Assembly (NCBI GenBank): GCA_023419535.1
Contig: JAEZXX010000023.1
Location: forward strand, 1-64,000
Origin: Pseudomonadota bacterium
GTDB lineage: Bacteria; Pseudomonadota; Alphaproteobacteria; Rhizobiales; Rhizobiaceae
Length of the DNA stretch: 64,000 nt
Direction: 5' to 3'
Under the pieces are notes generated by a model, which saw only the letters and a list, made by a program, of their open reading frames with translations, was not told the DNA's origin and did no database searches. The position numbers were made by a program, and so were the translations under genes. Of this stretch, positions 25,663 through 34,978 are shown piece by piece (position 1 is the first letter of the stretch; each line of letters opens with the position of its first letter).

Positions 25663-27215
25663 ACCTCGACCGCATGGTACGCTACCGCGACGACGAAATC
25701 GTCGATGCCGTGATCATCGGTACGGGCGCAGGAGGCGCGCCGCTTCTGGCACGGCTGGCCCGGGCGGGGCTGAAGGTCGTGGCGCTCGAAGCCGGGGCCA
25801 ACCGCCACCCCGAGACTGAGTTCGTCGCTGACGAGACCGCCTCGGCCGATCTCTACTGGATGGGCGAACGCATCAGCGGAGGTGCGACCCCGGAGGCGTT
25901 CGGTGCCAACAACAGCGGCATCGGTGTTGGAGGCTCGACGCTTCATTGGGGCGCCTTCGTGCCGCGTGCGGACCCGCGTGACCTCCGCCTGCGGACCGAG
26001 ACCGGACGCGGCGTCGACTGGCCGCTCGACTACGCCGACCTCGAACCCTACTACAACGAGGTCGAGGCGTATCTCGGCGTGTCGGGGCCAGCCGACTACC
26101 CGTGGGACCCGCGCCGCCGCTACGCGAACCCGGCGGTCGCCCGCAATGGGCCGGCGCGCGCCATGGCCGAAGCCTGTTCCGCTCTGGGTATCCGCCATGC
26201 GGACGCGCCTGCGGCGTTGGTCTCCCGCCCGTTCGAGCAGGAGGGGCACGGGACGCGCCATGCCTGCGTCGGTTGCGGATACTGCCACCAGGGCTGTCGC
26301 AACGGCTCGAAGGCGTCGATGGACGTCACCTACCTGCCACTCGCCGTCGCTCATGGCGCCGAGATCCGTCCGAACTGTCTGGCGCACGGCTTCGAGCGGG
26401 ATGGGAGCGGACGCATCACCGCCGTCGTCTACCGGGAGAACGGTCGCGACAGGCGCCAGCGCTGCGCTGCCGTCTTCCTGTGTGCGGGCGCCATCGAGAC
26501 ACCACGCCTGCTTCTCCACAGCGGCGTCGGCAATTCGAGCGGTCAGATCCGGCGGAACTACACGGCGCATGTCGCGACGCAGGTCTGGGGGACGTTCGAC
26601 GCGGAGATGCGGATGAACCGAGGCTACCCGTCCTCGATCATTACCGAAGAGATGGTCCGGCCGAAGGACGCGGACTTCGCCGGCGGCTATCTCGTCCAGA
26701 GTCTGGGCGTCGTCCTCCAGACCTTCGCCGACCAGGTGACGCGGGGACGCGGGCTCTGGGGCCGCGATCTCCTCGACTACCTCGCGCGCTCCAACCATCT
26801 CGCCGGCATCGGCATCAACGGCGAATGCCTGCCGAGCGACGACAACCGGATGATCCTATCGGACGAACGCGACGACACCGGGATGGGTAAGCCGCTCGTG
26901 CGGTTTTCCTACGGCGAGAACGAACGGGCGCTGAAGGCGCACGCCATCGCGTTCATGCGCTCGATATGGGAAGCGGCCGGCGCCTCGGACATCTGGGTGC
27001 TGGAGCGCACCGCCCATACGATCGGCACATGCCGGATGGGCACGGACTGCGACGACGCGGTGGTCGATCCGTTCGGGAAGTCGTTCGATGTCGAGAACCT
27101 TTGGATCGCGGACAACTCGGTCTTCCCAAGCGCTCTCGCCGCCAACCCGGCGCTGACCATCATGGCGCTGAGCCTGCGCAGCGCGGACGCGTTCCTGACG
27201 GGCCGCGCTACCTGA
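25659..27215 (+). CDS. GMC family oxidoreductase (gluconate 2-dehydrogenase large subunit-like)
   Basis: This 518-residue FAD enzyme has the dinucleotide motif VIIGTGAGGAPLLARLARAG, the GMC signature region GGSTLHWGAF, and the C-terminal HTIGTCRMG and NPALTIMAL segments. A cysteine cluster, CVGCGYCHQGC around residue 205, is typical of the sugar and sugar-acid dehydrogenases that pass electrons to cytochromes. It probably oxidises a sugar, polyol or aldonate. It closes the operon SDR-GH15-subunit 3-GMC; the tight overlaps imply a pathway in which GH15 frees a sugar that is then oxidised, which is inferred from context. The electron acceptor is not encoded here. Confidence 0.9.
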   Translation: MNLDRMVRYRDDEIVDAVIIGTGAGGAPLLARLARAGLKVVALEAGANRHPETEFVADETASADLYWMGERISGGATPEAFGANNSGIGVGGSTLHWGAFVPRADPRDLRLRTETGRGVDWPLDYADLEPYYNEVEAYLGVSGPADYPWDPRRRYANPAVARNGPARAMAEACSALGIRHADAPAALVSRPFEQEGHGTRHACVGCGYCHQGCRNGSKASMDVTYLPLAVAHGAEIRPNCLAHGFERDGSGRITAVVYRENGRDRRQRCAAVFLCAGAIETPRLLLHSGVGNSSGQIRRNYTAHVATQVWGTFDAEMRMNRGYPSSIITEEMVRPKDADFAGGYLVQSLGVVLQTFADQVTRGRGLWGRDLLDYLARSNHLAGIGINGECLPSDDNRMILSDERDDTGMGKPLVRFSYGENERALKAHAIAFMRSIWEAAGASDIWVLERTAHTIGTCRMGTDCDDAVVDPFGKSFDVENLWIADNSVFPSALAANPALTIMALSLRSADAFLTGRAT

Positions 27216-27216
27216 G

Positions 27217-27848
27217 TCATCCCAGCGAAGCGAAGGCCTCCCAATCCTTGAGGTCGGAGCCGTCCGACCGCTCGGGTCGTTCGCGACAGACTCCGGCCTT
27301 CGCTTCCGGCCTGCGCTTGCTCGTCCGCGTCAGCGCCGCCTTTCCCGCGGCGCGTCGCCGTGCCTCGGCCGCCGCCTGCCTGTCCTCGGCCCGCCAGATC
27401 GCCGGGAGATCGCGGTCGAGAACGTCCTCCACATGGTTCGGCTCGAAGACATGGAAGGTGACGGCCTTGGCGCGGCCGTGTAGCTTCACGGTTCGAGTTC
27501 CCGCGCTCTTCAGGCGGCCGTCCTTCAGCCACTTCATCCGCTCGCTCGCAGAGATGGTGAGGATGTCCTCGATCTCCCGGGGAAGCACCGGCAGCGCTTC
27601 GATCCGGTCGAGGACGGCGGCGATCACCGCCGCGACCGCTTCCAGCGCTTGTCGTCCCCGGCGTCGAAGGACAAGCGAACCTGTCCGGCTTCGACGGCGA
27701 GGTGTTTCCGGTCGGCAAACGCGAGACGCGCCTTCATCTCGCGCTCGATGCCTTTGGCACGCACCGCCAAGCCTATCGTCGCCCTCATCGGGAACGGCCA
27801 CTCGGCCGTCAGGGCGGCGGAGGTAGGTGGTGTCGTCGCCATCGTCAT
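27217..27848 (-). pseudogene. Hypothetical protein gene broken by a frameshift
   Basis: Two minus-strand frames together give one protein. The first (from ATG 27848) reads through PFPMRATIGLAVRAKGIERE to SFDAGDDKRWKR and stops at 27624. The second carries on from about 27640 with AVAAVIAAVLDRIEALPVLP, ISASERMKWLKDGRLKSAG, and FHVFEPNHVEDVLD to a stop at 27217. The join near 27640 requires a shift of reading frame, and the part of the second frame upstream of that point is Arg-rich and not protein-like. I recall similar hypothetical proteins in Rhizobiales but know no function. No second disruption is seen, so a sequencing error is possible. It is convergent with the GMC gene, ending one base after it. 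Confidence 0.65.
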
Positions 27849-28091
27849 AGGATGTAAACTAGGCTCTGCGGCGCAGTCTCCTACCCGACGAAGTGTTCGA
27901 TGAATGTCACGAGCGGCTGCCGAGCGCGCCTCAATTTGATCGCATGGATCTCTACGGGTATCGCAGCAGCATCCTCTGAACTGGACGTGGCAAACGGTTC
28001 ATCCGTTCTCGACCCGACCTGGCCGTCGGGAGTCGATCGGGCGCCAAGCTCACGGCGACAGTGGGAATGCCCTAACAGCGAAAGTCGAGCA

Positions 28092-31000
28092 TTAGCGAAA
28101 GTCGCGCGTTCGCACCCGGATGCCTTCATCGCGCCTTCCAGGGTCGGCCATGAACTTCGCTGGCGGCATCCGCGGCGTGGGCATTGTCGCGACATCGTGC
28201 GCGCGCCCCTCGCCTCCCCGGCGCCCGACACTGGCGAACTCCTCGGAAAGATCGGCAAGCGAGTGGACGATAAGGTGAACGACCTCGCCCTCGCGCTGGA
28301 TGCGGCCTCGAACGCCCATCATGCCGGCACCGAGGACGATCCGACGATGCGCCTCGAACACCTTCGTCCAGACGACGAGGTTGGCGACCCCGGTCTCGTC
28401 CTCGATGGTGATGAACATGACGCCCTTCGCCGACCCGGGGCGCTGGCGAACGAGCACCAGCCCGGCGACCTCGACCCAGCGCCGGTCGCGCGAGCCCATC
28501 GCTTCGGCGCAGGTGAGAACACGTCGCCGGGCGAGGTCTTCGCGCAGGAACGACACCGGATGGCGACGAAGCGTCAGCCCTACATGGCCATAGTCTTCGA
28601 CCACCTCCCCGCCCTCGGGCATCGCCCGCAGCCGAACGAGCGGCTCGACCTGTTCGGCCCCCCTGCCCGCCTCACGCTCGGCGGCGGCCGCAAACAGCGG
28701 CAGCGGCTCGTCGCGCAATGCCTTGATGGCCCACAGAGCATCGCGACGCGATAAGCCCAGCGAGGAGCGGAAGGCATCCGCCTCGGCCAGCTCGACGAGG
28801 GCCGCGTGCGGGATCCGGGCCCGCCGCCAGAGATCGTCGACCGAGGCGAACGGCACGCCGCCGCGTGCCGCCACCAATCGTGCCGCCTCGGCGTTACCGA
28901 GCCCGCGAACCATGCGAAGACCCAGGCGGACGGCGAGACGATCATCGTCCGCATCGGAGAAGTTTTCCGGTCCGCCTGGTTCGAGGGTGCAATCCCAGCG
29001 GCTGGCATTCACACAGACGGGCCGCACCTCGATCCCGTGCTCCTGCGCGTCGCGCACGATCTGCGCTGGGGCGTAGAAACCCATCGGCTGGGCGTTGAGA
29101 AGCGCCGCGCAGAAGACGTCCGGATGCCAGCATTTGAGCCAAGACGACGCGTAGGCGATCAGCGCGAAGCTCGCCGCATGGCTTTCCGGGAAGCCGTAGG
29201 AGCCGAACCCCTCGAGTTGGCGGAAGGTGCGCTCGGCAAAGTCCGCTTCGTAGCCGTTGGTCACCATCCCCTGAACGAGCTTGTCGCGGAAGTGCGAGAC
29301 GCCGCCGGTGAACTTGAAGGTCGCCATGGCGCGACGAAGCTGGTCTGCCTCGCCGGGGGTGAAGCCGGCACACTCGATGGCGACCCGCATCGCCTGTTCC
29401 TGGAACAGCGGCACGCCGAGCGTCTTGCCGAGAACGCGCTCGAGTTCGGGCTTGGGGAAGACGACGTCCTCGCGCCCCTCGCGACGACGCAGATAGGGAT
29501 GCACCATGTCGCCCTGGATCGGCCCCGGCCGAACGATCGCCACCTCGATGACGAGGTCGTAGAAGGTGCGCGGCTTCATCCGGGGCAGCATCGCCATCTG
29601 CGCCCGGCTCTCGATCTGGAACGTGCCGAGCGTGTCGGCCTTGCGGATCATAGCGTAGGTGCGTGGATCCTCGGCGGGGATCGTCGCAAGGTCGAGTTCG
29701 ATGCCCTTGTGTTCGGCGAGGAGGTCGAAGCCGCGGCGCATCGCCGAGAGCATCCCGAGGGCGAGCACGTCGACCTTCATGAACTTCAGCGCGTCGATGT
29801 CGTCCTTGTCCCACTCGATGACCTGACGGTCGGCCATCGCCGCCGGCTCGATCGGAACGAGCTCGTCTAGGCGGTCGCGCGTCAGCACGAACCCGCCCGG
29901 GTGCTGCGAGAGATGGCGCGGAAAGCCGACGAGCTGCGAGGCAAGATCGAGCGCCAGGCGCAGACGTCGATCCTCCATGTTCAGGTTGATGCCGCGGACG
30001 TGCTTCTCCTCGACGCCCTCGGACCAGGACCAGATCTGCGACGACAACGTCCTGGTCAGGTCCTCCGGCAGGCCGAGCGCCTTGCCGACGTCGCGGATCG
30101 CCCCCTTGGCGCGGTAGCGGATCACCGTCGAGCAGAGCGCGGCCTTGTCTCGCCCGTAGGTCTCGTAGACCCACTGAATGACCTCCTCGCGCCGCTCGTG
30201 CTCGAAGTCGACGTCGATGTCGGGTGGCTCGCGCCGCTCTTCGGAGACGAAGCGCTCGAACAGGAGATCGTTGCGATCGGGGTCGATCGAGGTGACGCCG
30301 AGAACGTAGCAGACCGCCGAGTTCGCCGCCGAGCCCCGCCCCTGGCAGAGGATGCCTTTCGAGCGGGCGAAGCGGACGATCGCGTTCACCGTCAGGAAGT
30401 ACGGGGCATAGTCGAGCTTCTCGATCAGCCGCAACTCGTGCTCGAGATTGCGCCGGACGTCCGCCGGCAGCCCTTCCGGATAACGCCCGTTGGCTCCTGC
30501 CCAGGTGAGTTTGGTGAGCGCCGCCTGCGGCGACAGTTCGGGGAACTCGCGCTCCTCGGGATACTGGTAGCAGAGCTCGTCCATCGAGAAGCGGCAACGA
30601 TCGGCGATCTCCACGGTCCGGGCCAGCGCCTCAGGGTAGCGCGCGAACAGGCGATGCATCTCCGTCGGCAGCTTCAGATGGCGGTCGGCATGGCGCTCGC
30701 GCCGGAACCCGGCGTCATCGATCGACACCCCATGCCGGATGCAGGTGACGACGTCCTGAAGGATGCGCCGATCCGGCTGGTGGAAGAGAACGTCGTTGGT
30801 GACGACGGTCGGAACGCGCCCCGCTTGCGCCATCTCGACGAGTTGGTGAAGGCGGAGTTGGTCGTTCGGGCGCCGCCGAAGCGTCAGCGTTAGATAGGCA
30901 CGCTCGCCGAACGTCTGGCGGAGTTTGCGAAGCTGATGGGCGAGATCGTCGTCGGCTTCGTTCGGCACGAGGATCGCGAGCATGCCCTCGCCATAGGCGG

Positions 31001-31382
31001 CAAGGTCCTCAAAGCGCAGCACACAGCGCCCTTTGCCACCGCGCGACTTGCCGAGCGACAGCAGCCGACAGAGCCGGGCATAGGCGGCCCGGTCCGTCGG
31101 GTAGACGAGGACCGGCAGGCTGTCGGCGAGATCGAGGCGGCAGCCGACGACGACGCGGACGCCGCAGGCCTTCGCCGCCTCGTGCGCGCGCACGATCCCG
31201 GCGAGCGAGTTGCGGTCGACGACGCCGAGCGCTTCGATCCTCATCAGCGCCGCCGTGGCGAACAGCTCCTCGCAGGACGAGGCGCCGCGCAGGAACGAGA
31301 AGTGCGTCGTCACCTGAAGTTCGGCGTAGCGCGGTGCCGGGCCCGCCATCGCCGCCCGCCGATCGGTCCCCCGCCCGTTCAT
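28092..31382 (-). CDS. dnaE2: Error-prone DNA polymerase DnaE2 (ImuC)
   Basis: This 1096-residue protein is a C-family polymerase of the DnaE2 type. It begins with a PHP domain (YAELQVTTHFSFLRGASS), has the catalytic DxD in PPDIDVDFEHERR, the KVDVLALGMLSAM and SHAASFALIAYASSWLK segments, and a C-terminal OB domain (AKGVMFITIEDETG). It is the catalytic translesion polymerase of the ImuA-ImuB-DnaE2 mutasome, used after DNA damage. Its start overlaps the imuB stop (ATGA), so the three genes form one operon under the LexA box at 33623. The presence of dnaE2 beside imuA/imuB separates it from the replicative dnaE1. Confidence 0.97.
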   Translation of the reverse strand: MNGRGTDRRAAMAGPAPRYAELQVTTHFSFLRGASSCEELFATAALMRIEALGVVDRNSLAGIVRAHEAAKACGVRVVVGCRLDLADSLPVLVYPTDRAAYARLCRLLSLGKSRGGKGRCVLRFEDLAAYGEGMLAILVPNEADDDLAHQLRKLRQTFGERAYLTLTLRRRPNDQLRLHQLVEMAQAGRVPTVVTNDVLFHQPDRRILQDVVTCIRHGVSIDDAGFRRERHADRHLKLPTEMHRLFARYPEALARTVEIADRCRFSMDELCYQYPEEREFPELSPQAALTKLTWAGANGRYPEGLPADVRRNLEHELRLIEKLDYAPYFLTVNAIVRFARSKGILCQGRGSAANSAVCYVLGVTSIDPDRNDLLFERFVSEERREPPDIDVDFEHERREEVIQWVYETYGRDKAALCSTVIRYRAKGAIRDVGKALGLPEDLTRTLSSQIWSWSEGVEEKHVRGINLNMEDRRLRLALDLASQLVGFPRHLSQHPGGFVLTRDRLDELVPIEPAAMADRQVIEWDKDDIDALKFMKVDVLALGMLSAMRRGFDLLAEHKGIELDLATIPAEDPRTYAMIRKADTLGTFQIESRAQMAMLPRMKPRTFYDLVIEVAIVRPGPIQGDMVHPYLRRREGREDVVFPKPELERVLGKTLGVPLFQEQAMRVAIECAGFTPGEADQLRRAMATFKFTGGVSHFRDKLVQGMVTNGYEADFAERTFRQLEGFGSYGFPESHAASFALIAYASSWLKCWHPDVFCAALLNAQPMGFYAPAQIVRDAQEHGIEVRPVCVNASRWDCTLEPGGPENFSDADDDRLAVRLGLRMVRGLGNAEAARLVAARGGVPFASVDDLWRRARIPHAALVELAEADAFRSSLGLSRRDALWAIKALRDEPLPLFAAAAEREAGRGAEQVEPLVRLRAMPEGGEVVEDYGHVGLTLRRHPVSFLREDLARRRVLTCAEAMGSRDRRWVEVAGLVLVRQRPGSAKGVMFITIEDETGVANLVVWTKVFEAHRRIVLGAGMMGVRGRIQREGEVVHLIVHSLADLSEEFASVGRRGGEGRAHDVATMPTPRMPPAKFMADPGRRDEGIRVRTRDFR

Positions 31383-32899
31383 CCGAAGATGCCGTGTAGG
31401 AACCAGCGATGCGATCCGGTCTCGACCCGTTCGCCGTCGCCTTGCCTGAAGATCCAGTAGCGCTCGCCGGCATCGTCCTCGACGCGGAAGTAGTCGCGCA
31501 CCGTGACGCTCTCGGCGTCGCGCTTCCACCATTCGCCGAACACCCGCTCCGGTCCGTCGGCGCGCCGCACCCGGCGACGCTGGCCGCGCCAGACGAACCA
31601 GGCCGGCGGATGGTCGGGCAGAAGCGCCATCGTCTCGACAGGCTCCGGGCGGGCAAGCAGCCGCGAGGGGCGCGGCCAGTGATCGTCCCAGCCTGCGCCG
31701 TCGTCGACCGCCAGCGGCTCGACCCGGACGACCGAACGCTCCGGAACGTCGCTCGGCCGCGGCGCGAAGCGATAGAGCCGGCGCTCGCCGATCCGGTTGG
31801 CGAGGATGTCGACGAGGCCGGAGACGTCGGGTTCGCTCTCCTCGACCAGCGACGACACCGTCTGGGTGGTGACGGTGGGCTCGGCCAAGGTGGCGGTCAG
31901 CGTCATGATCTCGATGCCGAAGCCGGGATCGATCTGCTCGATCCGGTCGCAAAGCAAACGGGTCAGGCGCTTGGCATCGCGCTCAGGCCTTGCGGTGCCG
32001 ATCCGGATCGCCTCCCAGCGATTGTCGACGCGTCCGAACAGGAGGTCGAGGCGGCGGGCACCAAGCCCCCTCACCTCGAGGTCGGCAACGAGCGTTGCGA
32101 CGAGCTTGCCCGTGTAGCGCCGGATGGTCTCGGCGGCCGCGATCGGCTCGGCGAACAACCGCCGCGCCTCGACGAGATCGGGCGAGCGCACCGGATCGAT
32201 CGGTTCGGGAACATTCCCGATTGCCTGGTCGAGGCGGCGCGCCAGTTCGGGGCCGAAGCGCAGCGTCAGCGGCGCCCGCGGTTGCGACAGAAGATCGCCG
32301 ACCGTCGCAAAGCCGAGGACGGCAAGGTCCTCTCGCAGGCGTCGAGGCAAGCGCAGCGCGGCGAGCGGCAACCCCGTCAGCGCGATCTCAGCTTCTCCCG
32401 GCTCGACCAGCACCATCGCCGCGCCGGCATGGCGGGCCGCCGCATGCGCCGCGCCCCAGGTATCGGCGATGGCGACGCGTGCCTCGATCCCCGACGCCTC
32501 GAACCGTTCGACCATCGAGCGCAGCATCGCCTCCTCACCGCCATGCAGATGGTCGGCACCCGTCGTGTCGACGACGAGGCCGTCCGGTGGATCGGCGGCG
32601 ACCATCGGCGAGAAGCGCAGGGCCCAAATCGCCAGACGCTGGAGGGCCTCGGCATCGCCGTCCGCATCCGCCTCAAGCACCGCAATACCGGGAACCAACG
32701 CCTGCGCCTTCGCCGCCGGCATGCCGACGCCGAGCCCCATCGTTGCGGCCAGACGGTCGAGGGCCATGACGATGCGTCGATTGCCCTCGCGTCCGACGAG
32801 GATCAGCGGCACGTCAGCCGGCGGCACGCTGCCAGGGGACTTGCGCCGCAGCCGATCGGTCGGCCAGCGTGGAAGGTAGAGCGAGACGACCCTTGCCAT
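31379..32899 (-). CDS. imuB: ImuB, Y-family polymerase-like protein
   Basis: This 506-residue protein has the Y-family fold (VVSLYLPRWPTDRLRR at the start, DTTGADHLHGGEEA, little-finger-like region after residue 230) but lacks the acidic residues of the active site: the usual DxD at the N terminus is replaced by LPRWPTD and the later acidic pair is changed. ImuB proteins are known as non-catalytic adaptors that link DnaE2 and ImuA to the beta clamp. The start at 32899 was chosen because the family begins near VVSLYLP. It overlaps imuA by 86 bases and dnaE2 by four. Confidence 0.95.
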   Translation of the reverse strand: MARVVSLYLPRWPTDRLRRKSPGSVPPADVPLILVGREGNRRIVMALDRLAATMGLGVGMPAAKAQALVPGIAVLEADADGDAEALQRLAIWALRFSPMVAADPPDGLVVDTTGADHLHGGEEAMLRSMVERFEASGIEARVAIADTWGAAHAAARHAGAAMVLVEPGEAEIALTGLPLAALRLPRRLREDLAVLGFATVGDLLSQPRAPLTLRFGPELARRLDQAIGNVPEPIDPVRSPDLVEARRLFAEPIAAAETIRRYTGKLVATLVADLEVRGLGARRLDLLFGRVDNRWEAIRIGTARPERDAKRLTRLLCDRIEQIDPGFGIEIMTLTATLAEPTVTTQTVSSLVEESEPDVSGLVDILANRIGERRLYRFAPRPSDVPERSVVRVEPLAVDDGAGWDDHWPRPSRLLARPEPVETMALLPDHPPAWFVWRGQRRRVRRADGPERVFGEWWKRDAESVTVRDYFRVEDDAGERYWIFRQGDGERVETGSHRWFLHGIFG

Positions 32900-33575
32900 C
32901 GCATGCCTCCACTTCGAAGTCGGCGCATTCCCCGGCACGGCACCGGATGAGTTCGAGAAGCCAGCGAGCCCGTCCGACGCCGGGAACGGGCAACGGGACG
33001 GAGGGCAGCACCGAGACGCGCCAACGGGTCACGGAGGCGGTGGGCTGTCCGAAGTCGGCCGCTTCCGTCTGACGACGCCAGCGGCGCACGGCGATCGCCA
33101 TCGAGCCCGTGCCCTCCGCGGCGAGCTGAAGACGACGCGAGGCCGTCATCGAGAGCTTGGCGACCTCGGCGACGACGGCTCCGAGGCCGCCATGGCGAAG
33201 CCCGTCCTCGAAGCAGGCGAGCAGCGTCTTGTCGTCGCCCGCCTCGACGAAGATCACCCGCCCGGGTGCAAGGCCCGCTTGCGCGATCGCCGGAGCGAAG
33301 AGGTCCTGCCGGGTGACGCACCACAGGACCTTGCCTTTGGTCCGGGCAGCGATGCCGGCGGCGAACAGCGCCGCCGCCGCGCCGTCGATGGCGCCGTTGC
33401 CGCCGCCGGCCACCTCGTGCAAGGCGCCGCGCGATAGCCCGCCGCCGGGAAGCCGCCCGTCGATCGCCTCAAGCCCGAACGGCAGGACGCCCCGCTCACG
33501 CGCCGCGCCGCCTTCGAGGCGGCGAACGCGTTCGCGGAGCGCGTCGAGCGCAGTGTGGGTTGCATTCGTGGGCAT
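32814..33575 (-). CDS. imuA: ImuA, RecA-like mutasome protein
   Basis: This 253-residue protein is the first gene of the imuA-imuB-dnaE2 operon. The N-terminal half has the RecA/SulA-like core: LPFGLEAIDGRLPGGGLSRGALHEVAG, then VLWCVTRQDLFAPAIAQAGL and VIFVEAGDDKTLLACFEDGL. The Walker A-like loop is degenerate. ImuA inhibits RecA activities or loads the mutasome in the systems studied. A likely LexA box is 48 bases upstream of its start. The long overlap with imuB points to translational coupling. Confidence 0.93.
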   Translation of the reverse strand: MPTNATHTALDALRERVRRLEGGAARERGVLPFGLEAIDGRLPGGGLSRGALHEVAGGGNGAIDGAAAALFAAGIAARTKGKVLWCVTRQDLFAPAIAQAGLAPGRVIFVEAGDDKTLLACFEDGLRHGGLGAVVAEVAKLSMTASRRLQLAAEGTGSMAIAVRRWRRQTEAADFGQPTASVTRWRVSVLPSVPLPVPGVGRARWLLELIRCRAGECADFEVEACDGKGRLALPSTLADRSAAAQVPWQRAAG

Positions 33576-33622
33576 GGCGGACGACGAACGACGTCAGCTC
33601 CGATCACCAGCTTGAAACAGGC

Positions 33623-33637
33623 GTTCCCTTTCTGTTC
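33623..33637. promoter_or_regulatory. LexA (SOS) box, GTTC-N7-GTTC
   Basis: GTTC at 33623-33626 and GTTC at 33634-33637 are exactly 7 bases apart, the direct-repeat LexA site known in Alphaproteobacteria (GAAC-N7-GAAC on the other strand). It lies between imuA (minus) and dinB (plus), and one box can serve both. Confidence 0.85.
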
Positions 33638-33700
33638 TATGTCGCGTCAGAGAGTCAACCCAAGGGACCATCGTCGTCCCCGAACGTCGTCGACCACGCC

Positions 33701-34870
33701 ATGAGTGACGCCCCGAATCTGCCCAACCCGCCGATGATTGGCGTCGCCGACACCCCGCGCTCGGAGCCAATCGGGAGCGGCCTGTCTCGGGATGCGCCGA
33801 CGCGCAAGATCATCCACGTCGATATGGACGCCTTCTACGCCTCGGTCGAGCAGCGCGACGATCCGAGCCTGCGTGGCAAGCCCGTCGCCGTCGGTGGCTC
33901 GCGCGAGCGCGGCGTCGTCGCCGCGGCGAGCTACGAGGCGCGGGCCTTCGGCGTGCGCTCCGCGATGCCTTCGGTGACGGCGCGGCGGCGATGCCCGGAG
34001 CTGATCTTCGTCAAGCCGCGCTTCGAGGTCTACAAGGCGATCTCGATGCAGATCCGCGAGATCTTCGCCGAGCACACGCCGATCATCGAGCCGCTGTCGC
34101 TCGACGAGGCCTATCTCGACGTCACCGAGAATCGTCAGGGCATCACTTCCGCCACCGCCATAGCCGAGGCGATCCGCAAGCGGATACGGGAGGTCACCGG
34201 GCTGACCGCCTCGGCCGGGGTCTCCTACAACAAGTTCCTCGCCAAGCTCGCCTCCGACCAGCGCAAGCCGGACGGCCTCTTCGTGATCCGCCCGTCGGAG
34301 GGTGCCGCCTATGTCGCGGCATTGCCGGTCGCCCGCTTCCACGGCGTCGGCCCGGCGACGGCGGCGAAGATGGAGCAGCTCGGCATCCATACCGGTCTCG
34401 ACCTGCGGGAGCGATCGCTGGAGTTCCTGACGCAGCACTTCGGCAAGAGTGGCCCCTACTACCACGGCATCTCACGCGGCATCGACGAGCGACCCGTGCG
34501 CGCGAACCGCATCCGCAAGTCGGCCGGCGCGGAGAACACCTTCAGCGAGGATCTCTTCGCCTTCGAGGCGATGACAGCGGCGCTCCAGCCGATCCTCGAC
34601 AAGGTGTGGGGCCATTGCGAGGCGACGGGCACGCGGGGCCGCACCGTCACCCTCAAGGTCAAATACGCCGACTTCCGGCAGATTACCCGAAGCCAGTCGC
34701 TGTCCGAGGCCGTCGCGTCGCGGACCGAGCTCGAGCGGCTCAGCCTCGCTTTGCTCCAGCCGTTGATGCCGGTGCCGAAGGGCGTGCGCCTTCTCGGCGT
34801 GTCGCTGTCGTCCCTTCAGACGTCGGATTCGAAATCGAGCGAGGACATTCAGTTCATCCTGCCAATATGA
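33701..34870 (+). CDS. dinB: DNA polymerase IV (DinB)
   Basis: This 389-residue Y-family polymerase has the full active site: Asp41 and Asp43 region in HVDMDAFYASVE, and Asp135-Glu136 in LSLDEAYLD. The steric-gate Phe/Tyr follows in AFYA. The thumb helix-hairpin motif GVGPATAAKMEQLGI and the little finger are present. The C terminus ends IQFILPI, a variant of the clamp-binding QLxLPI/QLxLF peptide. It performs translesion synthesis after damage. The start at 33701 gives an N-terminal extension of about 35 residues before the conserved strand, common in Rhizobiales. It is divergent from the imu operon and shares its LexA box. Confidence 0.96.
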   Translation: MSDAPNLPNPPMIGVADTPRSEPIGSGLSRDAPTRKIIHVDMDAFYASVEQRDDPSLRGKPVAVGGSRERGVVAAASYEARAFGVRSAMPSVTARRRCPELIFVKPRFEVYKAISMQIREIFAEHTPIIEPLSLDEAYLDVTENRQGITSATAIAEAIRKRIREVTGLTASAGVSYNKFLAKLASDQRKPDGLFVIRPSEGAAYVAALPVARFHGVGPATAAKMEQLGIHTGLDLRERSLEFLTQHFGKSGPYYHGISRGIDERPVRANRIRKSAGAENTFSEDLFAFEAMTAALQPILDKVWGHCEATGTRGRTVTLKVKYADFRQITRSQSLSEAVASRTELERLSLALLQPLMPVPKGVRLLGVSLSSLQTSDSKSSEDIQFILPI

Positions 34871-34978
34871 AGCAGGGATAGCCCCACCGCTCGGTGGGAG
34901 ACATTCAAGCGCTGGACACGCTCGGCATCGCTCCCAGCGTCGCATGTCTTCGCGGAAGGCAGGACGGGTACGATACGC

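Noticed and set aside
28077..28104. Direct repeat AGCGAAAGTCG twice at the dnaE2 stop
   Set aside because: Two 11-base copies 17 bases apart probably reflect a small duplication at the gene end; nothing suggests a function.
31383..31952. Upstream extension of the dnaE2 frame
   Set aside because: It lies inside imuB and is Arg-rich shadow; the ATG at 31382 overlaps the imuB stop and begins next to the PHP domain.
34883..34898. CCCACCG/CGGTGGG hairpin after dinB as a terminator
   Set aside because: The stem is short, the loop is about two to four bases and no U-run follows; I did not list it as a feature.
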